Below are positions 32,901 to 40,572 of a stretch of DNA of 64,000 nucleotides, in pieces. The stretch is from DATATB01 sp036268995 (GTDB taxonomy: Bacteria > Planctomycetota > Planctomycetia > Pirellulales > PNKZ01): positions 62,001-126,000 of the forward strand of contig DATATB010000080.1 of assembly GCA_036268995.1 (NCBI GenBank), read 5' to 3'. A program made the translations under genes and the position numbers. The stretch's first letter is position 1. Every line of letters starts with the position of its first letter. The notes beneath the pieces are model-generated. The model was not told the origin of the DNA and ran no database searches. It was given only the letters and a program-made list of their open reading frames with translations.

Positions 32901-33486
32901 TGCCAACTTCGTGTCGGGCCTGATCATCCTCTTCGAGCGGCCGGTGCGCGTGGGCGACACGGTCACCATTTGCGGCGTCACCGGCACGGTCAGCCGCATT
33001 CGCAGCCGAGCCACCACGATCATCGACGGCGACCGCAAGGAACTGATCGTTCCCAACAAGGAGTTCATCACCGGCCAGGTCGTCAACTGGACGCTCACGG
33101 ATTCGATGATCCGACTGTCGATCAAGCTGGGCGTGGCCTATGGCACCGACGTGCAGCAGGCGACGCAGCTCCTGCTCGACGCGGCGGCCCACGACCCGCT
33201 CGTGCTGCACGATCCGGCCCCCGCCGCCACGTTCGTGGAGTTTGCCGACAGCAGCCTGATGCTCGAGCTGCACGTTTACTTGCCGAGCCTCGACAAGCTG
33301 TCCATCGTGCGGCACTCGTTGAACCTGGCCATCGACGACGCCTTCCGCAAGGCCAACATCGAATTGCCCTTCCCGCAGCAGGACATTCATGTCCGGACGC
33401 TGCCCGGCCAGGTGCTTTCGTTGACCGACTCGCGCCCGCCACGTACGATAGGCGGGTCGTATGAATCACAAGCTAAATCGGCATAA
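29983..33486 (+). CDS. Large MscS-superfamily mechanosensitive channel (MscK/MscM-like)
   Basis: A 1167-residue inner-membrane channel that should open under high membrane tension to release solutes. An N-terminal signal sequence (MLIERSRLLAALGAALVMV) leads to a long coiled-coil extracytoplasmic region up to about residue 470, as in KefA/YjeP proteins. About eleven membrane helices follow. The MscS core is near residues 930-1060: a Gly/Ala-rich pore helix around MTVGLGFGLQEIFANFVSGLI, then the beta domain with RVGDTVTICGVTGTVSRIR and NKEFITGQVVNWT. The C-terminal domain ends around LPFPQQDIHV. It overlaps corA by 26 bases, so both are probably co-transcribed. Length fits the MscK/MscM class. 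Confidence 0.93.
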   Translation: MLIERSRLLAALGAALVMVSVASAAAPMALPLVAAPQTITTDEVKASLAQLEQAADVPAEVKAKAAELYKQALEELRIADDWATKSANFKASRQSAPKELEDLKTQLSRPLDDAAPQVPPRATLEDLKQLSARAETARADVQTELTDLEAAARRRSDRFEEVRVLDGAAKQRLDFIDKQLADLPAVLDNMTPLDRATRALLLGKKAKTQAEHACYDEELPAYEATRELMRAKLDWATRRLNQSQALENKWRVIVADRSRQDAETKAYDARWTVMTARPEVLPLAEENEKLADLRNSADGPAAKLKKVQEELSALNAELERLQSQEAHIKKVANLTDSVGILLQRQRGDLPDLRRHRKNIANRQAEITSVKLQLFELETQRSELADVDAATRRTIGDMDLGPRNPERKALEPTVRDLLETRRDYLDALIADYNLYFNALVLELDKTEHELIHETEDYASYINERIFWIRSSSPLGSDELVRAWRGARWLAEPARWALVGETLVGDARLHPVIDSLVALAVLAMLYCQRRVRRRIHEIGRHVADSYTDSIYPTVEAGLWTAVLSLVWPACFLFIGWRLTAAWEAPEFAKAVAFALQVTAIAGLTTELLRQVCRRKGLAEAHFRWPQSSLVPLRRSVRWLLMVGLPITFLVALIEQQENASREAALGRLVYIVGLGALSIFAKQVVPPIYEVLKRQAGKDRLGWLERTHACWYTLGMALPLSLAVIASLGYYYTALQLTWRLQATVWLLLGLLVAHSFLLRWVLLARRRLAITHARQLRAAHAAHPHEGHADGTGGTPIEASPGHLDLSTIDTQNRRLLRTSFLLALLIGGWLVWVDVLPALKVLDEWKLWSYHDAIAQTTSSPPAAGVGAEATPETKLDPQMHWVTVGDLVLALVIVLMTIAGSQNLPGLLEIAWFQRLPLDAGGRYALTSLSRYLIIVVGMVASSRMIGIGWANVQWLAAAMTVGLGFGLQEIFANFVSGLIILFERPVRVGDTVTICGVTGTVSRIRSRATTIIDGDRKELIVPNKEFITGQVVNWTLTDSMIRLSIKLGVAYGTDVQQATQLLLDAAAHDPLVLHDPAPAATFVEFADSSLMLELHVYLPSLDKLSIVRHSLNLAIDDAFRKANIELPFPQQDIHVRTLPGQVLSLTDSRPPRTIGGSYESQAKSA

Positions 33487-34609
33487 ACGCTCGAAGCGCC
33501 CGCGGCAAGACCGCGCGGCGCCGTGCGTTTCGCCGGGAACGACGCAGCCGGCGTATGACGGGCCGCCGGCCGATATCCGCGTCATGGCCTATGGCCCGTC
33601 GGGCGCCATCGAGCAGCACCCGGCCGATCTGGACGCCATCCCCGGATTGCTCGCCGGGCACCCGGTGGTTTGGGTCAGCGTCATCGGACTGGACGACGCT
33701 GCCACGATTTGCCGCGTCGGCAAGTTGTTCGGCATCCATCCGCTGGCGTTGGAAGACGTCGTCGGCTACCACGAGCATCCCAAGTCGGAACCGTACGGCG
33801 ATCATCTGCTGGTGATCGCCCGTGTCGTCCGGATGGACCAGGAACTGGAGAGCGACCAGTTCAGCATGATCGTGGGCCGGGGATTCGTGGTCACCTTCGA
33901 GCAGCGGCCAAGCGCGCTGTTCGAGCCGCTGCGCCAGCGCATTCGCTCCGATCAGAATGGCGTCTTGGCGGCCGGCCCGGGCTATCTGGCCTATTCGCTG
34001 TTGGATTACCTGATCGACGGCTATTTTCCGGTCGTCGAAGCGCTGGGCGACCGCCTGGAAGATCTCGAAGACGAGGCGCTCGAGCGGCCGGGCACTTCTT
34101 GCATGCAACGCATCCATACCGCCAAACGCGATCTGCGGGCGCTGCGCAGGGCCGTCTGGCCGCTGCGCGACACGCTCAACTTGCTGGCCCGCGAAACCAG
34201 TCAATGGTTCGACGACGACGCCCGCATGCACCTGCGCGACTGCTTCGATCACACGGCCCGCGTCATCGAGCTGACCGAAATGTATCGCGAGCTGGGTGCC
34301 GATCTCACCGAGCTGTACCTGTCGAGCCAGAGCAACCGCATGAACGAAGTCATGCGGGTGCTGACAATCATTGCCACGCTGTTCATGCCGCTGTCGTTTA
34401 TTACCGGGGTGTATGGCATGAACTTCAACCCCGGCGCGTCGAAGTGGAACATGCCTGAGTTGAATTGGCGCTACGGCTATCCGGCGGTGTTAGCGGTGTT
34501 GTGGGTGATCGCATTCTCGATGCTCGCATTCTTTTATCGCAAGGGATGGCTCAAAAGCTTCGCCCCCATGTCGCCACCCTTGGACGGACCGGACGCCGGT
34601 CACTCATGA
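33461..34609 (+). CDS. corA: CorA-family magnesium/divalent cation transporter
   Basis: A 382-residue inner-membrane channel for Mg2+ or related cations. A large N-terminal cytoplasmic domain (WVSVIGLDDAATICRVGKLF, PLALEDVV) is followed by a long helix and two C-terminal membrane helices; the signature YGMNF is at the end of the first (IIATLFMPLSFITGVYGMNF), and the second is VLAVLWVIAFSMLAFFY. The N-terminal about 40 residues (basic, HKRSKRPRQ) are longer than usual and overlap the channel gene; a later start is possible. The stop overlaps the ATG of the DUF456 gene. Confidence 0.94.
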   Translation: MNHKLNRHKRSKRPRQDRAAPCVSPGTTQPAYDGPPADIRVMAYGPSGAIEQHPADLDAIPGLLAGHPVVWVSVIGLDDAATICRVGKLFGIHPLALEDVVGYHEHPKSEPYGDHLLVIARVVRMDQELESDQFSMIVGRGFVVTFEQRPSALFEPLRQRIRSDQNGVLAAGPGYLAYSLLDYLIDGYFPVVEALGDRLEDLEDEALERPGTSCMQRIHTAKRDLRALRRAVWPLRDTLNLLARETSQWFDDDARMHLRDCFDHTARVIELTEMYRELGADLTELYLSSQSNRMNEVMRVLTIIATLFMPLSFITGVYGMNFNPGASKWNMPELNWRYGYPAVLAVLWVIAFSMLAFFYRKGWLKSFAPMSPPLDGPDAGHS

Positions 34610-35151
34610 TCTACCTGGCAATTGCCTTGTTACTGTCGGCCCTGCTGGCCGGCTGGGTGCTGACGCTCTTCAGTCTGCCAGGCAACTGGCTGGCGGTCGC
34701 GGCGCTGGCGATGTTTGCCGGCCTGGTGCCCGGCGCCGGCAGTTGGGGCGTCGGATGGACCGTGGTGATCGTCGCCCTGGTCGTAGCCGTTGTGGGCGAG
34801 CTCGCGGAGCTGGCAGCGGGAGCGATGGGCGCAGCCCGTCATGGCGGAAGCAGGCGCGGCGCGGTGCTGGCCATGATCGGCTCGATGATTGGCGCCATGC
34901 TGGGCGCATCGCTCGGCCTGCCCATTCCAGTCGTCGGGCCGATTGTCGGCGTGGTGCTCGGCGCCTGCCTGGGCGCGTTCTGCGGCGCCGTGCTCGGCGA
35001 ATTCTGGAAAGGCCGCCCGGCTGGGCAGGCATGGCAAGTGGGCCAAGGCGCGTTTTGGGGCCGGCTGGCCGGCTCGCTGGCCAAAATCGCCAGCGCCACC
35101 ATCATCCTCGTCCTCGGCCTGGCCGCGCTCGCCAGCAGCTTCTTCCAATAA
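34606..35151 (+). CDS. DUF456 membrane protein
   Basis: A 181-residue integral membrane protein from ATG 34606, overlapping the corA stop (ATGA). It has about five hydrophobic helices, a Pro-Gly-Asn-Trp motif (SLPGNWLAV) and the GxxxG-rich helix MIGSMIGAMLGASLGLPIP typical of DUF456. Function is unknown; it is coupled to corA and the mechanosensitive channel, hinting at membrane or ion homeostasis. The TAA at 35149-35151 is followed by the C1 palindrome. Confidence 0.85.
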   Translation: MIYLAIALLLSALLAGWVLTLFSLPGNWLAVAALAMFAGLVPGAGSWGVGWTVVIVALVVAVVGELAELAAGAMGAARHGGSRRGAVLAMIGSMIGAMLGASLGLPIPVVGPIVGVVLGACLGAFCGAVLGEFWKGRPAGQAWQVGQGAFWGRLAGSLAKIASATIILVLGLAALASSFFQ

Positions 35152-35163
35152 GCCCGGCGTTCT

Positions 35164-35243
35164 CGTAGGCCCGGCGAGCCGAGCCGGGCGTGCAAAGCGG
35201 CGCTGCCCGCGCTGCCAGTGCCGCTCGGCTCGCGGCACCTACG
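35164..35243. repeat. Dispersed palindrome, family C, complete copy
   Basis: Arms CGTAGGCCCGGCGAGCCGAG (from 35164) and CTCGGCTCGCGGCACCTACG (ending 35243) are near-perfect inverted repeats of about 21 bases. It lies between convergent genes. A half copy (CGTAGGCCCGGCGAGCCGAG) is at 35934-35958. Confidence 0.85.
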
Positions 35244-35249
35244 GTCGCC

Positions 35250-35471
35250 CTAGCTCTGCCGCAAGCTCACCACGCGGTTGCGCGATTCGTCGATCACGAT
35301 CTTGTCCTCGCGCGCCAGCCAGCCAATCGCTTGCATCACCAGGTCGCGCGGCGCATCCACTGCTTTGATCAGCTTGGCGGTGGTCAGTGGGCCTTGATCG
35401 GAGAGCACACGCCAGACTGCTCCGGCGATTTCGCCGATCTGCAAAACGCTCCGCTCAGTCGCAATCGCCAT
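35250..35471 (-). CDS. Small winged-helix protein (DUF2582-like)
   Basis: A 73-residue protein with the winged-helix pattern of DUF2582: IGEIAGAVWRVLSDQGPLTT, AKLIKAVDAPRDLVMQAIG, then WLAREDKIVIDE. It is small, acidic and soluble, expected to bind DNA or another protein, but its role is unknown. It is convergent with the DUF456 gene, separated by palindrome C1. The ATG at 35471 gives MAIATERSV. Confidence 0.8.
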   Translation of the reverse strand: MAIATERSVLQIGEIAGAVWRVLSDQGPLTTAKLIKAVDAPRDLVMQAIGWLAREDKIVIDESRNRVVSLRQS

Positions 35472-35651
35472 CGAATGCTGCCTCGACGGATAAGGTCGTT
35501 CGGGCCGGATACCAAAAGCGGGTCACGCGGCCGACCTCGTGCACCAACGTGACCTATGCGGAAAATTATAATCACGACTCACGGCGACTCACAAGACGCC
35601 GCCGGCTGCCCGCTCATAGACGAAAACTCGTGCCCGCCAGCCGCAACGGCT

Positions 35652-35801
35652 CTAATGGCGTTTGAAGTATTGCACTTCGCGCTCGTGCTTTTCCGCCTTC
35701 GCACGGGTCGGAAAGGTTCCCAGGTTGCGACGCTTGCCGGTTTTCGGATCCTGCTTGCGCGAATAGAGCCGATACTCGCCCGATGCCAATTTGCGAATCA
35801 T
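35652..35801 (-). CDS. Conserved 49-residue basic protein
   Basis: Short gene from ATG 35801 to TAG 35652-35654. The protein begins MIRKLASGEYRLYSRKQDPK, continues with TGKRRNLGTFPTRAKAEKHE and ends REVQYFKRH. This pattern, a basic beta-rich start (SGEYRLYSRK) followed by a helix ending VQYFKRH, is known from small uncharacterised proteins in many bacteria, and its length is right. It may bind nucleic acid given its basic charge; no function is established. A spurious longer frame on the same strand overlaps it. Confidence 0.75.
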   Translation of the reverse strand: MIRKLASGEYRLYSRKQDPKTGKRRNLGTFPTRAKAEKHEREVQYFKRH

Positions 35802-35933
35802 GGTTTTTGCCTTTTGTTTCAAGAATCACGGCCAACGACTGAATATTTAGCAAAGCCCATGCCACGAATCCCCCCAATCGAGGAGATTGGGGCGCCCGGC
35901 CGCCAGAACCGCTGCTGCCGCGTGCTAAACTTC

Positions 35934-35958
35934 CGTAGGCCCGGCGAGCCGAGCCGGG
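35934..35958. repeat. Dispersed repeat family C, half copy
   Basis: CGTAGGCCCGGCGAGCCGAG followed by CCGGG, matching the left arm at 35164. No right arm follows. It lies 50 bases upstream of the beta-helix gene. Confidence 0.82.
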
Positions 35959-36008
35959 TCAGCGCGGCGTTTTCAGCGACTTTTTTGCAACGACCTGGAG
36001 GCGGGGCA

Positions 36009-36914
36009 ATGGCTCGGTGCGCGTGGTTCGCGGTGTTGCTGGGGTTGGCGGCGCCGGCCGCTGGGCGCGATATCTTCGTCAGCAATCGCGGCGGCGATGA
36101 TCGGGCCAATGGCGCCAGCGCTACGCCGCTGGGCTTGCTCGGGCCGGTGCATAGCATTCGCAAAGCGCTGCTCGTGGCCCAAGCCGGTGACCGCATCGTG
36201 CTGGCCAATACGGGCGTGCCGTACCGCGAAATGGTCAGCCTCTCCACCGGACGGCACTCGGGCCTGAGTTCGACTCAGCCGTTTGTCATCGACGGCAATG
36301 GCGCATCGCTCGATGGCTCGGCCAGCGTGCCGGCCGCTGCCTGGCAAAGCGCCGGCGGGCCGCTGTTTCGCTTTCGTCCGCAGCGAATGAGCTACCAGCA
36401 ACTATTTCGCGACGGCCGCCCACTGGTGCGGCGCTCGCGGCTGCCCGAAGATCTCGACCTGCCAAAACTCGAGCCGCTGGAGTGGACGCTGGACGGGGGC
36501 TGGATCTATTTCCGGCCGGAGGATGGCAAGCTGCCGGCCGACTATGCCCTGTCCTGCTGCTCTTTGCAAACCGGCATTACGCTCTATCACGTACACAACG
36601 TGGTGATCACGAACCTCACGGTCGAGGGCTTTCAACTCGACGGCATCAATGCCTTCGACGGCGCACGCGATTGCCAGCTCGTGCAGGTCGTGGCCCGGGG
36701 CAACGGCCGCAGCGGAGTGACCGCCGCCGGCAGCTCGCAGCTCGAAGTGCTGGGCTCGCTGGTGGGCGACAACGGCTGGGCTCAGTTGTTTGTCGAAGGC
36801 CTGGCCCTGGCCTCTGTGCGCGAGACGCACTTGCTGGCCAACACCGCGCCGCCAATCGTCCGCCACGGCGGCCGCGCATTCGTCGATGGCCAACCTGCCT
36901 CCGGCGAGCGCTAG
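36009..36914 (+). CDS. Secreted right-handed beta-helix protein
   Basis: A 301-residue protein from ATG 36009 with GGAGG at 35997-36001; upstream in-frame codons run through repeat C2 and are rejected. A signal peptide (MARCAWFAVLLGLAAPAAG) is followed by DIFVSNRGGDD, a common opening of planctomycete parallel beta-helix proteins, and SIRKALLVAQAGDRIVLANTG. Later segments VVITNLTVEGFQLDGINAFD, DCQLVQVVARGNGRSGVTAA and SQLEVLGSLVGDNGWAQLFV look like successive coils of a pectate-lyase-like helix. Catalytic residues are not identifiable. The role is probably polysaccharide binding or cleavage (inference). It ends just before a half copy of palindrome A. Confidence 0.82.
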   Translation: MARCAWFAVLLGLAAPAAGRDIFVSNRGGDDRANGASATPLGLLGPVHSIRKALLVAQAGDRIVLANTGVPYREMVSLSTGRHSGLSSTQPFVIDGNGASLDGSASVPAAAWQSAGGPLFRFRPQRMSYQQLFRDGRPLVRRSRLPEDLDLPKLEPLEWTLDGGWIYFRPEDGKLPADYALSCCSLQTGITLYHVHNVVITNLTVEGFQLDGINAFDGARDCQLVQVVARGNGRSGVTAAGSSQLEVLGSLVGDNGWAQLFVEGLALASVRETHLLANTAPPIVRHGGRAFVDGQPASGER

Positions 36915-36923
36915 CCCGCAACT

Positions 36924-36948
36924 GGGGGGCGAGGCTCCTGCCGAGCCG
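36924..36948. repeat. Dispersed palindrome family A, half copy
   Basis: GGGGGGCGAGGCTCCTGCCG followed by AGCCG; matches one arm of copies at 3103 and 19152, without a second arm. It sits between the convergent beta-helix and flippase genes. Confidence 0.82.
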
Positions 36949-36963
36949 AGCGTGGCTCGACCT

Positions 36964-38025
36964 CTACGTCAACGCGCCCTCGGTCGACGAAATTAAGATC
37001 TGTTCGCCGGCCGGGCCGACTTCATCCCGTTGCGCCTCGCTCCACACGCGGCTGACTTCGCGCCGGCCGGTCAGATAATAGCCGGCGCCGATGAGCGCGA
37101 TCAGAATCGTGATCACCCGGAATCCCAGGGCCACGATCAGGCCCTCGCTGCCCTTGAACGCCTCGCCGACCGGCACGTACACGTACAGCAGATCAAACGA
37201 GCCCTCGAAGGCTCCCAGCCCGCCAAAGGCAAACGGCATGGCCGCGGCCAGCATCGACAGCGGGGCGATGATGAAATGGTCGGCCAGGCTCGGCACGTGG
37301 CCGGGAATTCCGCGGGCCACGAGGTAGATGGATAGCGTCGAGAAGACGTGTACGCAGACGCTCGCCAGCGTGCCGATGACCAGCACGCGCGGCCGCGCCC
37401 GATAACGCTCCACCGCCGTCAGCAGACTATTGAACATCGGCCCCAATCGGCTGCTGGTGCGGAGCCAGCGTGCCAAACTCCCCTGCGTGAAGCCAGGCCA
37501 CAGCAGCACGGCCACGCCTGTCGCTCCCGCCAGGGTGCATCCCAGCACGGCCCAACAGATATCGCGTACCACTTCGTTGGGTGCGTGAAGCTGGCCAAAC
37601 AGCAGAATGGCGCCGGAGCAGAGCAGCATCAGCGAAAACAGGCCGATCACGCGGTCGGCCAGCACCGAGGCGATGGCCGCGCCGCGCTGGGTGGGATGTT
37701 CGCGGACCAGGAACACCGCCTTGAAAAGGTCGCCGCCAACGCTGCCGGGCGAAACGAAATTCAGCAGGTAGCCCAAAAAGCTCAGCCGCAGGGCGTCGCG
37801 CAGGGCCAGCGGAATGCCCACCGCCCGGACCAGCATCTTCCAGCGGACGAACGAAATCAGCGTAGCGATCAGGCAAGCCGCCAGCGCCGCCACGAGCACG
37901 CCCCAGTTTTTGGGCCGATCGGCCAGATCAGTGAACGTCTTGTCGCCGACGGCCTTGCTCACCAGATAGGCGATAATGGCGGCCGACACCCCGAATTTTA
38001 GTAAGCCAATCAGCAGGCGTTTCAC
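36964..38025 (-). CDS. Lysylphosphatidylglycerol synthase TM-region/UPF0104-type membrane protein
   Basis: A 353-residue protein with about eight membrane helices, matching the flippase-like membrane domain of MprF/YbhN. Diagnostic segments are RWKMLVRAVGIPLALRDALR, FLGYLLNFVSPGSVGGDLFK (conserved NxxxPGxxGGD), AIASVLADRVIGLF and FAFGGLGAFEGSFDLLY (GGxGxxE). The N-terminus starts at GTG 38025. There is no soluble aminoacyltransferase domain, so it should be a lipid or polyprenol-type transport-related protein rather than a lipid aminoacylase. Confidence 0.88.
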   Translation of the reverse strand: MKRLLIGLLKFGVSAAIIAYLVSKAVGDKTFTDLADRPKNWGVLVAALAACLIATLISFVRWKMLVRAVGIPLALRDALRLSFLGYLLNFVSPGSVGGDLFKAVFLVREHPTQRGAAIASVLADRVIGLFSLMLLCSGAILLFGQLHAPNEVVRDICWAVLGCTLAGATGVAVLLWPGFTQGSLARWLRTSSRLGPMFNSLLTAVERYRARPRVLVIGTLASVCVHVFSTLSIYLVARGIPGHVPSLADHFIIAPLSMLAAAMPFAFGGLGAFEGSFDLLYVYVPVGEAFKGSEGLIVALGFRVITILIALIGAGYYLTGRREVSRVWSEAQRDEVGPAGEQILISSTEGALT

Positions 38026-38175
38026 AGCTTCGCGCCTCTCGCAAATGCATCGATTTCAAAGGGTTCCGTGGTTCCGCCGACCGCGCAAAAACGCGCGGTG
38101 CGGCTCCCATCCGGCATCAAGCGGCCCAAACTAACTTCCGCCGGCCGCTATGGCCCGGGCTTTGCCCAGGGTCGC

Positions 38176-38204
38176 TTGACACTTACCATCGTCAGTGATA
38201 AGTT
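38176..38204 (+). promoter_or_regulatory. Sigma-70-like promoter with overlapping dyad
   Basis: TTGACA at 38176-38181, 17-base spacing, TAAGTT at 38199-38204. The spacer contains an inverted repeat, ACTTACCAT and GTGATAAGT, around 38181-38203. It lies about 180 bases upstream of the tRNA gene on the same strand, within a 359-base gap (38026-38384) that shows no protein gene. The dyad could be an operator; which transcript it drives is inferred. Confidence 0.45.
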
Positions 38205-38384
38205 TTCTGGTTCGCTGCGGCAACCCCAATCGCCAAAGCAGCTTGCACGCTTTTTAGCCAGATCAGCCTCGCCAGGCCGGCCGCCGGGTCACTTTGATCC
38301 CGTCGGACCGCACGAATTGCCCCCAGGCGATTCCCAACCGGGCGACCGATCGGGTTTTGAAGAGCGGAACCAAACCAAAACGCG

Positions 38385-38459
<75 letters not shown>

Positions 38460-38465
38460 TTATGA

Positions 38466-38496
38466 AGCCATCGGCCCTGGGCCGATGGCTTTTTTG
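38466..38496 (+). terminator. Rho-independent terminator after tRNA-Ala
   Basis: Perfect 11-base stem AGCCATCGGCC / GGCCGATGGCT with a three-base loop, followed by TTTTTTG. It terminates the tRNA transcript; it also separates the tRNA from the convergent ankyrin gene. Confidence 0.95.
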
Positions 38497-38518
38497 TTGT
38501 TAAGCATGAGTTCGAGCC

Positions 38519-39154
38519 TTACTGGCCGAGCATGTCGAGGATTTCATTCGCGTGCGAAACCTTCCGTTTTGCTAACAGTGCCGGCAACGTTAGTGCAGCG
38601 TCGACCAGCGAGGGACCGCTGATCGCCAGTCGGTCCGCTCCTGCATCCAGCAAGCAGCGAACCAGGGCCGGCTGATTCATCGAAGCGGCATGCATGAGTG
38701 GAGTCAGTTCGCCGTCGGTTCGCATTCGTGCTTCGATGTTCGCACCATGCGCCAGAAGCATTCGCGCGGCTTCGATGAGGCCGGCCCCAGCCGCGCGATG
38801 CAAGGGCGCACCATCGACCCCCTGAACGTTTGGATCTGCCCCTCCTGTAAGCAGCGCGACGATCACTTCCAGAGCTGCGTCACGTTTGGCGCCGGCTTCG
38901 GCTGCCGACACCGTATCGATTGCCTTGTGCAGAAAGGTAAACCCATCACGGGCTGGTAGCGACGGGCTTTCACCCAACGCCATCAGCACCTTCGCTGCCC
39001 CAGCATCGCCCTGCTCGACGGCACGCATCAAAAGACTATCGCCCGCCTCCTCCGGTGATTTGTACCACGGGGTCGAAAGCACCTCGTCCCGCAATTGATC
39101 GAGGTCCCGATGTTCGAGGTAGCACCGCCAGATGGGTTCGTGCATCGCCTTCAT
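38519..39154 (-). CDS. Ankyrin-repeat protein
   Basis: A 211-residue soluble protein with ankyrin repeats: DSLLMRAVEQGDAGAAKVLM, GFTFLHKAIDTVSAAEAG, APLHRAAGAGLIEAARMLLA followed by HGANIEARM, and ELTPLMHAASMNQPALVRCL followed by LDAGADRLA. The LHRAA/LLAHGAN pattern is canonical. Such proteins mediate protein-protein contacts; the partner is unknown. There is no signal peptide. It is convergent with the tRNA-Ala terminator. Confidence 0.88.
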   Translation of the reverse strand: MKAMHEPIWRCYLEHRDLDQLRDEVLSTPWYKSPEEAGDSLLMRAVEQGDAGAAKVLMALGESPSLPARDGFTFLHKAIDTVSAAEAGAKRDAALEVIVALLTGGADPNVQGVDGAPLHRAAGAGLIEAARMLLAHGANIEARMRTDGELTPLMHAASMNQPALVRCLLDAGADRLAISGPSLVDAALTLPALLAKRKVSHANEILDMLGQ

Positions 39155-39269
39155 GTCTTAGCCGTGGCGTATCCGACAGAATTCATTCGCCGCAGGAGGG
39201 CATTTCTTTTTGGTCGACGAACGGCTGGTCGGCAGGGGACCAAGAGCACGTGAAGATCGTACGGCCAAC

Positions 39270-39890
39270 TCACACCGCCAGCACTCCGGCTTTGCAGCCG
39301 CCTTCGTCGTAGGCGTAGTCCATTTGACGCGCGGTCTTCATGGCGACTTCGTAGCCGAGCAGCTTGGAGACGACGTACAGGCTCATGTCGATGCCGGCGG
39401 CGATGCCGGCCGAGCAGATGATCCGGCCGTTGTCCACGATGCGGCGATCCTCGTGAATGGCCGTGTGCGGGGCGATCTGCCGCAGCAGTTCGATGGCCCC
39501 GTGGTGCGTCGTGGCTTCCAGGCCGTCGAGCAAGCCGGCCTTGGCCAGCAATAGCGCCCCGGTGCAGACGGACATGACCACTTCGGCTTCGCTCGCATGC
39601 TGCTTGATCCAGTCGAGCAGGACTGAGTTGTCCATCTCGCGACGCGATCCGTGGCCGCCTGGAACCAGCAGCAGGTTAGGACGCACGCACTCGGCCAGAT
39701 GATAGTGCGGGTTGACGCTCAGGCCGTTGCTGGTGCGAACTGGCCCAGGCTGCTCGCTGACGGTCACCACGTTGAAAATCGGTGCCTCGGCCCAGCGGCT
39801 GGCAATGGAAAAGACCTCGTAAGGCCCACAAAAGTCGAGAAGTTCCGCCTCGTCGAAGAGCACGATGACGACGTTGCGCGAGGCTGTCAT
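39270..39890 (-). CDS. DJ-1/PfpI family protein
   Basis: A 206-residue class I glutamine amidotransferase-like fold protein. The nucleophile elbow is Cys109 in VVMSVCTGALLLAKAGLLDG, and the nearby Glu is in LLDFCGPYEVF. The TTHHGAIELL and GIAAGIDMSLYVVSKLLG segments match the group of isonitrile hydratase-like and GATase-type sensors of AraC regulators, without a DNA-binding domain here. It might be a hydratase, glyoxalase or protease-like stress protein; the activity is not assigned. Confidence 0.88.
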   Translation of the reverse strand: MTASRNVVIVLFDEAELLDFCGPYEVFSIASRWAEAPIFNVVTVSEQPGPVRTSNGLSVNPHYHLAECVRPNLLLVPGGHGSRREMDNSVLLDWIKQHASEAEVVMSVCTGALLLAKAGLLDGLEATTHHGAIELLRQIAPHTAIHEDRRIVDNGRIICSAGIAAGIDMSLYVVSKLLGYEVAMKTARQMDYAYDEGGCKAGVLAV

Positions 39891-39999
39891 GGCAATCCTC
39901 CGCTGGTTGGAGAGGCGCGGATCACGTTCGCCCGACTACCTGCAGTTTAGCGAGCCGGAGGCAACGCCGTCGAGACGCCGGCCCAAGCCGTCCGGAAAT

Positions 40000-40467
40000 T
40001 CAATTCTTGATCCGCTTCCAGGCGAATGCGATGGGCGCCGCACGGTCGCCTTCCAACAGGCCCCAGACTTCGTGCAGGGTGTCGCCGTCGAGCTTGTAGA
40101 GGTACGAGCTTGGTCCCGGAAACTGGGCACCGAGATTGGGGCCGGCGGTCACCACGTAGTTGGAATACGTGAAGACGCGAACACGGCCGTCGAGCTTTAG
40201 CTGAAAGTTGTCGGTGTGCGACTCGATCGTGTTTCCATTGGTGTCGAAGGTGGTGACGGTTTCACGATTGCCGTCGATGACCTTTTCGACGCGAAACACG
40301 GCGCGCTGCGGATTGGTGAACTCCCGGGTCCAGCGGCCTTGCATCCGCTGTTGATCCAGCGCGGCCGCGCCATCCGCCGCGGGTCGATCAATCGGTCGAT
40401 CCGCGGCTGCGACCACGGCGACGCAACTCGTGTAGACGGCGACGGCGATAAGGGTGATCCGCGGCAC
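40000..40467 (-). CDS. Secreted TIGR03067-like protein, second in the window
   Basis: Predicted exported protein of about 155 residues from GTG 40467 (PRITLIAVAVYTSCVAVVAA as signal peptide). A GTG at 40521 lies inside the hairpin at 40506-40530 and is less likely. The domain starts ALDQQRMQGRWTREFTNPQ, followed by FRVEKVIDGNRETVTTFD, FQLKLDGRVRVFTYSN and SYLYKLDGDTLHEVWG, the last resembling the conserved TIGR03067-like closing strands. It resembles 14553-15044 only in the layout. Function unknown. Confidence 0.75.
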   Translation of the reverse strand: MPRITLIAVAVYTSCVAVVAAADRPIDRPAADGAAALDQQRMQGRWTREFTNPQRAVFRVEKVIDGNRETVTTFDTNGNTIESHTDNFQLKLDGRVRVFTYSNYVVTAGPNLGAQFPGPSSYLYKLDGDTLHEVWGLLEGDRAAPIAFAWKRIKN

Positions 40468-40505
40468 GGCAGCGGCGCTCCCAAGACGATGCGTCCCCAA
40501 AAGCA

Positions 40506-40565
40506 CATGCCCACGCGGCACGTGGGCATGGCAGCCGGCTGCGGAATTCTTACGAATTCCGCTAC
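40506..40565. repeat. Two adjacent hairpins upstream of the secreted-protein gene
   Basis: 40506-40530: CATGCCCACG, loop CGGCA, CGTGGGCATG (perfect 10-base stem). 40541-40562: GCGGAATTCTTACGAATTCC with GC, followed by TAC, belonging to the G-type hairpins seen at 54618-54645 and 7962-7979. They lie between two minus-strand genes. Confidence 0.82.
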
Positions 40566-40572
40566 ATTGCCA

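Noticed and set aside
30004..33390. A 1128-codon open frame on the minus strand opposite the mechanosensitive channel
   Set aside because: It is rich in His, Gln and Arg with no domain pattern, and is the high-GC antisense shadow of a well supported gene.
40468..40521. Longer start (GTG 40521) for the secreted TIGR03067-like protein
   Set aside because: It begins inside the perfect hairpin 40506-40530 and places extra residues before a good signal peptide.
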